This document shows, piece after piece, positions 46,474 through 51,452 of a stretch of 51,452 bases of DNA. The position numbers and the translations under genes were made by a program. Below the pieces are notes generated by a model, which was given only the letters and a program-made list of their open reading frames with translations, had not been told where the DNA came from and did no database searches. Numbering within the stretch: the stretch's first letter is position 1; every line of letters begins with the position of its first letter. Location of the stretch: positions 1 through 51,452 of the forward strand of contig NZ_VDMO01000025.1 of the NCBI RefSeq assembly GCF_006335125.1. Reading direction: 5' to 3'. The stretch is from Deinococcus radiopugnans ATCC 19172 (GTDB taxonomy: Bacteria > Deinococcota > Deinococci > Deinococcales > Deinococcaceae).

Positions 46474-46545
46474 GTGCGCCGTGCCTCCTTGAGCTGTCGT
46501 GAGGTGCCACTTCGGTGGGTCAAGTCGGGTGGGCGGAAGGGGATT

Positions 46546-47142
46546 TTATTCCTCGGGGTCCTGATGAAAGCGCCGCCGAAAGCGTTCGTGCACCCGTTGG
46601 GTGTGTTCGGCGGTCTCGGCGGCCTGGGCATCGTAGATCAGCCTGCCGCCGCGCGCGGTTGCGCCCACCACCAGGGCCGCTGCCACCAGCACCAGATTCT
46701 TGATGATGTACTGGCCTTCCAGATTGGGCACCCACGGCATGATCTTGAAGGTCTCGCCGGGAAACAGAATCAGGGGCATGAAAGTTCCGGCCATCTGTGC
46801 CAGCAACAGCAGCAGGGTGGCGGGCAGAAAACGCCCGGAGAGCAGCCCCAGTCCGATCAGGCATTCCCACGTGGCCAGGACGGGCAGGCTGACCTGCGCC
46901 CCAACGGTGCCGAAGGTCAGGGCCGAGATGGTGTTGGTGGCGAGATCCTGCGCCACGCTGAGGCCGGGAAAGAACTTCTGCGCGCCGAACCACACGAAGA
47001 CCACGCCCAGCGCCAGGCGCAGCAGGGTGATGCCGTGCTGCGCCGCCCAGCCCAGCCCACGCAGTTGCAGGGCATGCAACTTCCAGGCCAGGGTGTCTCT
47101 CTGCGGGGTGGACTGGGGAGATACAGGTTGATCGGGAGCCAT
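46546..47142 (-). CDS. DoxX-like membrane protein
   Basis: The 198 residues carry four membrane segments: LLRLALGVVFVWFGAQKFF, LATWECLIGLGLLSGRFL, LLLLLAQMAGTFMPLILF and IIKNLVLVAAALVVGA. These match the DoxX/DoxD-type fold, which includes proteins linked to thiol redox and envelope stress. The C-terminal tail (AAETAEHTQRVHERFRRRFH) is basic and cytoplasmic. The start at 47142 has GAGGAG; an in-frame start at 47256 would cover the neighbouring gene. It is 11 bases downstream of the small membrane protein, clearly in the same operon. Confidence 0.75.
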   Translation of the reverse strand: MAPDQPVSPQSTPQRDTLAWKLHALQLRGLGWAAQHGITLLRLALGVVFVWFGAQKFFPGLSVAQDLATNTISALTFGTVGAQVSLPVLATWECLIGLGLLSGRFLPATLLLLLAQMAGTFMPLILFPGETFKIMPWVPNLEGQYIIKNLVLVAAALVVGATARGGRLIYDAQAAETAEHTQRVHERFRRRFHQDPEE

Positions 47143-47153
47143 GCTCTTTCTCC

Positions 47154-47531
47154 TCAAGCCGCCACAGCCTGGCCCTTCAGCGCGCGGCCCGCGATGATCT
47201 CGGTCAGCGCGATGGCCCCGCCGCCCAGCAGCAGGTGAAAGACCTGGATGATCCAATGTAGGTCACCCGGCAGCAAGCGGAACTGCATGACCCCGATGGC
47301 GGGAACCACCAGGCTCCAGACGAGGGCCAGCCCCAGCAGCCCCGGCGCGACGCCCCGGCTGAAGCCGAGAACGGCCATCAGCAGCAGCGCAATCGAGACC
47401 AGAGAGCCCAGGCCCTGGTGGGCGCTGAGCAGGGCGGACCCGCTACCGCCCCAGAACGCCAGCCCCATGCCCAGGGCCACGATGCCGGCGATGCGAATGA
47501 TCCAGCGAAGAAGAAGAATGGGATTGGTCAT
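47154..47531 (-). CDS. Small four-helix membrane protein
   Basis: The 125 residues form four hydrophobic segments (WIIRIAGIVALGMGLAFWGG, LGSLVSIALLLMAVLGFSRG, LLGLALVWSLVVPAIGVMQF and IIQVFHLLLGGGAIALTEII). AAGGAG precedes the ATG at 47531. The gene lies 82 bases after the ABC ATPase gene and 11 before the DoxX-like gene, so it is inside the operon. No family name can be given with confidence. Confidence 0.7.
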   Translation of the reverse strand: MTNPILLLRWIIRIAGIVALGMGLAFWGGSGSALLSAHQGLGSLVSIALLLMAVLGFSRGVAPGLLGLALVWSLVVPAIGVMQFRLLPGDLHWIIQVFHLLLGGGAIALTEIIAGRALKGQAVAA

Positions 47532-47613
47532 GGCAGCACTCCTTGAGCGGTCAGGCTGATGGGAATGGGTGGATAAAGAAGAAGGGCCTCGGTCAGGAAA
47601 TGGGCGGGCCACC

Positions 47614-48348
47614 CTACTCCCGGAGCCGCCCGTCCACGATGCTCACCACGCGGTCACACAGGTCCAGCACACGCTCATCATGGGTGACCATCACGGCGGC
47701 CTTGCCGTGGGCATGCACCTGCTGGGCCAGCAACTCCACCACCTCACGGCCCCGCACGCTGTCCAGGCTGGCGGTGGGTTCATCGGCCAGGATCAGTTGC
47801 GGATCGTTCATCAGCGCGCGGGCGATGGCGACGCGCTGGCGCTGCCCACCGGACAGGGCGTCCGGGAAATGCCGGGCGCGTCCGGACAGGCCCAGCAACC
47901 GCAGCAGTTCTTCAGCCCGCTCTCGGGCGTCCCAGCCATCCTCACCGGCCAGGTGCGGCACCAGGGTGAGCTGCTCACGGACGTTCAGGTATGGAATCAG
48001 GTTGCTGCTCTGCAGCACAAAGCCCAGGTTCTTCAGCCGGAAGGCGGGCAGCCCCGCGTCGGACAGGGCCGTCAAATCCTGACCGGCGATCCTGACCTTC
48101 CCGCCTGTGGGCCGCAGCAGCGCCCCGGCAATCGACAGGAAGGTGCTTTTACCGCTGCCCGAGGGGCCGTTGATGGCCACCAGTTCGCCGGGCTGCACCA
48201 CCAGGGTGGCTGGATGCAGGGCGGTGATGGTGCCGTCGCCGTCGCCGTAGGTCTTGCTGACGTCTTGAAGGACGAGGGTGGGGGTGAGCAGGGCGGAACT
48301 GGACGGAGAGCCGGGGGCGGTCTGCGGGCGGGGGGCGGTAAGGGTCAT
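47614..48348 (-). CDS. ABC transporter ATP-binding protein (MacB/LolD/DevA type)
   Basis: The 244-residue ATPase has Walker A GPSGSGKST at 61-69, a Q-loop in NLGFVLQSSNLIPYL, the signature LSGGQRQRVAIARAL, Walker B LILADEPTASLD and the switch His in VMVTHDERV. The NLIPYLNVREQL segment is typical of the MacB/LolD branch, whose partners are FtsX-type permeases that transmit force across the membrane rather than moving substrates through a channel. The permease gene precedes it by 82 bases. AGGAG precedes the start. Confidence 0.92.
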   Translation of the reverse strand: MTLTAPRPQTAPGSPSSSALLTPTLVLQDVSKTYGDGDGTITALHPATLVVQPGELVAINGPSGSGKSTFLSIAGALLRPTGGKVRIAGQDLTALSDAGLPAFRLKNLGFVLQSSNLIPYLNVREQLTLVPHLAGEDGWDARERAEELLRLLGLSGRARHFPDALSGGQRQRVAIARALMNDPQLILADEPTASLDSVRGREVVELLAQQVHAHGKAAVMVTHDERVLDLCDRVVSIVDGRLRE

Positions 48349-48430
48349 GGCGTACTCCTGAATTTGTTGGGAAAAAGGGCAAACGGTTGGTCAACAGGTC
48401 TGGACTATCTGGCTCAGGCCCCTGCATACG

Positions 48431-49513
48431 TCAGGTCACGGTGCCGATGGCGATCAGCGGATCTACCCTGGCGACGGTGCGCAGGCTCAGCAGGCTGCTC
48501 AGGGCGGCCACCACGATCAAGAGCGCCGAAGCGGAGAGCAGCGTGGGCAGCGTCAGCGCGAACGGAATGCCGGCGGGCAGCAGGGTCACGATGCCCAGGG
48601 TGACCAGGGCGGCGACGGCCACGGCGATGACGGTCAGGAACAGCATCTGCGCGACCAGACTGCCCGCCAGGGTGCGGGTGCTGGCCCCGATGGCCTTGAG
48701 CAGCCCGAACTGTGGGGTCTTTTGCAGGGTCAGAACGTAGAAGAACACGGCCATCACGAAGGCGGCCACCACCACCAGGAACACCTGAATCATCGTCAGG
48801 CTGCCCTGTTCTTCCTTGTAGCCGGGCAGCACTTGCAGCGCCTGGGCACGGGTCAGGACGCTGAGGCCATCCAGTTCAGCGATCCGGCTGGTCACATCGG
48901 CGTCGGTCTTGAGCGCCACGGCGCTCACACTGCCGCGCGTGCGGGGGTTGAGGGCCTGCCAGCGGTCCAGCGTCACGAACACCACCGGCTGATGGTTGAG
49001 CCGGGCCGCGTTGGTGAAGCCCAGTACCTTGAGCGTTTCGCCGCCGGGCTTGAGGGTCAGGGTGTCGCCCTCGTTCACGCCGTCTTCCTGAAGGGAGTGG
49101 TCCACCACAGCGCCGCTCACGCCCGCCGCGAGGCCCTGGCCGCTGGTGATCTTGGGGGCCATAAAGCCGGACGGATCCACGCCCAGCAGCACGCCGCTGA
49201 GCTGGGTGGCTTCAGTCCCACCGCTGAAGCTGGCAAAGCTCTGGGCCAGTGGGGTAACGGCGCTTTCGCCGATGGCAGTGATGCGCTCCACATCATCTGG
49301 ACTGAGGAAGGAGCGGTTAAAGACGCCCGCCGCGTCGCGGGTGGTGACGAAGTGCCTGGCGGGGGTGTTGATCATCAGGGCCGCGCTGTCCTGGGCCAGC
49401 CCCCGGGTCAGGCCGGTGAGCATAAAGACCATAAAGGCGATCAGGGCGACGATGCCGCCGATCAGGGCGGAGCGGAAGCGGTAGTGCTGGAGTTCGCGCA
49501 GGGCAAGAAACAT
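48431..49513 (-). CDS. FtsX/DevC-type ABC permease
   Basis: The 360 residues begin with MFLALRELQHYRFRSALIGG, then a first helix, an ectodomain of about 210 residues (MacB_PCD-like) and three C-terminal helices (VVAAFVMAVFFYVLTL, LVAQMLFLTVIAVAVAAL, LLSASALLIVVAALSSLLSL). This is the FtsX/MacB fold and most resembles DevC-type permeases that work with DevA ATPases. The motif TLQKTPQFGLLKAIGAST between the helices is the conserved cytoplasmic loop that contacts the ATPase. No membrane-fusion protein gene is visible nearby. AGAGGATCA precedes the start. Confidence 0.9.
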   Translation of the reverse strand: MFLALRELQHYRFRSALIGGIVALIAFMVFMLTGLTRGLAQDSAALMINTPARHFVTTRDAAGVFNRSFLSPDDVERITAIGESAVTPLAQSFASFSGGTEATQLSGVLLGVDPSGFMAPKITSGQGLAAGVSGAVVDHSLQEDGVNEGDTLTLKPGGETLKVLGFTNAARLNHQPVVFVTLDRWQALNPRTRGSVSAVALKTDADVTSRIAELDGLSVLTRAQALQVLPGYKEEQGSLTMIQVFLVVVAAFVMAVFFYVLTLQKTPQFGLLKAIGASTRTLAGSLVAQMLFLTVIAVAVAALVTLGIVTLLPAGIPFALTLPTLLSASALLIVVAALSSLLSLRTVARVDPLIAIGTVT

Positions 49514-49618
49514 GGGTGATCCTCTGGGTGAAAGAAGGCGAGGCTTGAGGGGGAGGTTGGGCCGGGGCAGTCGAAGGCGGCGGGAAAGGGTGTTCTCCCC
49601 GCCGCCACTGGCCCTGAG

Positions 49619-50080
49619 TTACAGCTTCAGTCCGTCATCCCCGGAGTCCGGTTTGCTCAGGTCAGGCCCTTGCCGTTCGCCCTCACCGCTCAGCGTGCGG
49701 CGTAGCGTCTCATATTCGTCGGCGTTGATTTCCCCTCTGGCGTAGCGTTCGCGGACAATGCCCAGTGCGCCGTCGCTGAAAAACTGTTCGCGGGTCTGGC
49801 GGAACATGTCGTGCGGGTCCTCGCGCAGATTCCAGTCATCCTCGTGCGGTTCGGGAATTGCCGGGCCGCCTGCCGGGGTGGGGCGCTGCATCTGCCGCCT
49901 GGCCCAGCGGCGGCGCTTGTTCCCGGCCCTCAGGAACAGGAAGCCGCCGACGATCAGCAGCGGCAGCAGAAAGCCGGGGCCGCCGTGGGGGTGGCCGGAG
50001 CTGGGGCCATAGCCATACGGTGTCTGGATCATGGGCGTGGACTGGGCCTGCGGGCCGGGGGTATAAATGATGACATCCAT
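49619..50080 (-). CDS. SHOCT-domain membrane protein
   Basis: The 153 residues start with a Pro/Gly/Tyr-rich tail (TPYGYGPSSGHPHGGPG), followed by one membrane helix (FLLPLLIVGGFLFLRA) and a basic stop-transfer NKRRRWARRQ. A C-terminal SHOCT motif (ALGIVRERYARGEINADEYE) ends the fold. SHOCT segments are short modules thought to mediate oligomerisation and often occur in envelope stress operons. AGGAG supports the start at 50080. It is first in the minus-strand cluster, with 105 bases to the permease gene. Confidence 0.8.
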   Translation of the reverse strand: MDVIIYTPGPQAQSTPMIQTPYGYGPSSGHPHGGPGFLLPLLIVGGFLFLRAGNKRRRWARRQMQRPTPAGGPAIPEPHEDDWNLREDPHDMFRQTREQFFSDGALGIVRERYARGEINADEYETLRRTLSGEGERQGPDLSKPDSGDDGLKL

Positions 50081-50432
50081 GGGTGTTTCTCCTGTCGCAG
50101 AAGGTGGGCCATGCGGCGCGGCGCGGTTGAGTGCTTTGAAATAGAAGGTAGGTTCAGGTGCGTGAAGCGCACGGGGAGGGAATGTGAATCCTGCGTGAAC
50201 GGCGCGGGTGGATGACCGGCAGATGGCGGGGGAACCTGGCAAATATCACTATCAGCGCAATAGAGGGGCATGATCGGCGCCTTCACCGAACTCTTCTTGT
50301 GCGTCAAACCGCCCTCCCCAAGGCGCTGTCGAGGGTGCCGGACGCCCCCCGAAACCGGCGGAAGCCCGACACTCCCGTAGGGTCCGGGACCCCGCCGCCG
50401 GTCCTGCCCAAAGAGAACCTCGCATCGAACAG

Positions 50433-50881
50433 ATGTCCGGCATTCCGGCTGCGGTGCAGAGCCTCTACCGCTACACCACGCTGAGCGGATCCAAAGGCAC
50501 CGCCGAGTCCAACAGCATCTCGGCCACGAATTCCACCACCTCAACGACAAGCACGAGATCGTTCACGGCTTTGATCTGCTCGGGACCATGTCGGGCGAGA
50601 TCAGGTCTTCTGCCTTTCCTTCCGACAATCTGATCGGGTTCATCCAGCAGGTGGCGGGAATGAACGTCAACGCGATCATGTGCCCGAGTTACACCGTCAG
50701 CTTCTCCGAGAACGGCAATCAGCTCGGCCAGTGGCGCGACTGCGGTTCCGCCGGCAACGGTACTTCGGTCAGGTTCAACGTCACCGCGCTGAGAACGGAT
50801 TTTCAGGGATACGGCGCTGGACTCGGCCTGACCTCTTTCCTTGTTCCGGTGATCTACGATAGTGCGCTTTCGCCAGGATGA
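50433..50881 (+). pseudogene. Unidentified coding remnant, frame-shifted
   Basis: Two overlapping frames look like one interrupted gene. The first reads IPAAVQSLYRYTTLSGSKGT. From about 50520 the coding signal moves to another frame reading HLNDKHEIVHGFDLLGTMSG. It continues with PSYTVSFSENGNQLGQWRDC and VRFNVTALRTDFQGYGAG, to a stop at 50881. Third-base GC is high in both, as in real genes. The beta-rich, two-Cys C-terminal part suggests an exported protein. I recognise no family and see no signal peptide. Confidence 0.4.
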
Positions 50882-51171
50882 AAGATGGCTCTTTCCGGGA
50901 ATGGGCGGAGATCAGGGCCTTTTGCGTCGTCTCCTCAAAAGACGCACAAATCAAATCATGCTCGTGCCATACATCGTGATCAGGGCCAGCGGCCAGTCCA
51001 GAGCGCCCATCGAGGAGGTTATCGTGGGGCCGACGAGCGACTTTGGGCTGTCCCGGTCCAGTCTCCAGAATTTTCTGGAGAGACATGGCCATCATGGCGT
51101 CAAGATCACGTGCTCGGATATCCCATTTCGCTCCGGCTGAGCTGGGGTAAATCCTGGGCTGAGTTGGGCAA
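50882..51171. other. Intergenic with a short hairpin
   Basis: No convincing gene. TTTGCGTC near 50919 and GACGCACAAA near 50940 can pair with a small bulge and may end the upstream remnant's transcript. Confidence 0.3.
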
Positions 51172-51312
51172 TCATATGGACTCCGATTGAAAGGTATTAA
51201 AAACACCTGGAAATCCGAGCGAAGCGAGCAGGGGAAAAACGGGTTCTGGACGTGGAGCGTGGACATCGGAGCTGTCCCGATGTCTGTCGCGTTACAAACG
51301 GAATCCGTATCA
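51172..51312 (+). repeat. Dispersed hairpin element, copy 4
   Basis: A 141-bp copy with TCATATGGACTCCGATTG at the left and CAAACGGAATCCGTATCA at the right. The second hairpin belongs to the GACATCGG/CCGATGTC subtype, fully paired over eight bases. The first hairpin has one mismatch (AGGTATT against AACACCT). No gene stop codon coincides with its edge here. Confidence 0.85.
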
Positions 51313-51401
51313 GAGCTCAGTAGCCGACAACTTCATTTTTTAGTCGTCCCAGACGGCGGGAAGGTCACCTTCCGGTCTGTCCCTCGACAGAAACGAGAAA
51401 T

Positions 51402-51438
51402 GGCGGTGTTTTGAGGTGTGAAGCCACCAAAACCCGCC
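51402..51438. repeat. Edge hairpin, right copy
   Basis: GGCGGTGTTTTG (51402-51413) pairs with CCAAAACCCGCC (51427-51438). It is the inverted counterpart of the hairpin at 3-40, sharing the same arms and a CACAC-containing loop, so both window edges fall in copies of one repeat. Confidence 0.5.
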
Positions 51439-51452
51439 GCCTCACAGGCTAC

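Overview
The window looks like chromosome from a Deinococcus-type bacterium. It is GC-rich, genes are densely packed, and TANNNT -10 boxes often sit only a few bases before the start codon (the leaderless style reported for Deinococcus). The gene content also fits: an exported Dps2-like ferritin, a second Dps beside a monofunctional catalase, a BTAD regulator and five sensor kinases. No rRNA, tRNA or CRISPR array was seen.

Layout. 0-10 kb: a truncated zinc alcohol dehydrogenase at the left edge, an SDR oxidoreductase, a small membrane-protein pair, a PQQ-type sugar dehydrogenase lipoprotein, an orphan PAS-GAF-GAF-GAF histidine kinase, and a copper cluster (DUF2946, YcnI, CopC, CopD). 10-16 kb: a C39-like peptidase and a dienelactone hydrolase, then a decayed mobile island with one intact tyrosine recombinase, a frameshifted second recombinase, a hypothetical gene and a broken HigB/HigA-type toxin-antitoxin pair. 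16-25 kb: an OmpR-type two-component pair with two secreted proteins downstream, an ArsB-like permease, and a NarL-type pair coupled to a phosphotransferase. 25-33 kb: a large BTAD/ATPase regulator converging on a secreted repeat protein, regulator and ABC-permease remnants, and small secreted or hypothetical genes. 33-39 kb: iron and peroxide defence (Dps2-like, a two-component pair, catalase, Dps, a membrane protein). 39-44.5 kb: a 1020-residue lipoprotein bracketed by two IS4-family remnants, then a frameshifted MliC-like lysozyme-inhibitor gene. 44.5-50 kb: a seven-gene minus-strand cluster (SHOCT protein, FtsX-like permease, ABC ATPase, small membrane protein, DoxX-like protein, response regulator, histidine kinase) that looks like a self-regulated envelope-stress unit.

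The most notable structure is a dispersed 140-179 bp element present in four copies (11167, 25171, 36345, 51172). It has terminal inverted repeats flanked by TCA on both sides and two internal hairpins, one of which keeps its pairing while its sequence changes between copies. In two copies the TGA stop codon of the neighbouring gene is exactly the outer three bases of the element, so the element supplies the end of the message and perhaps its terminator. Both window edges also carry a related GGCGG/CCGCC hairpin in inverted orientation, suggesting the window is bounded by copies of a second repeat.
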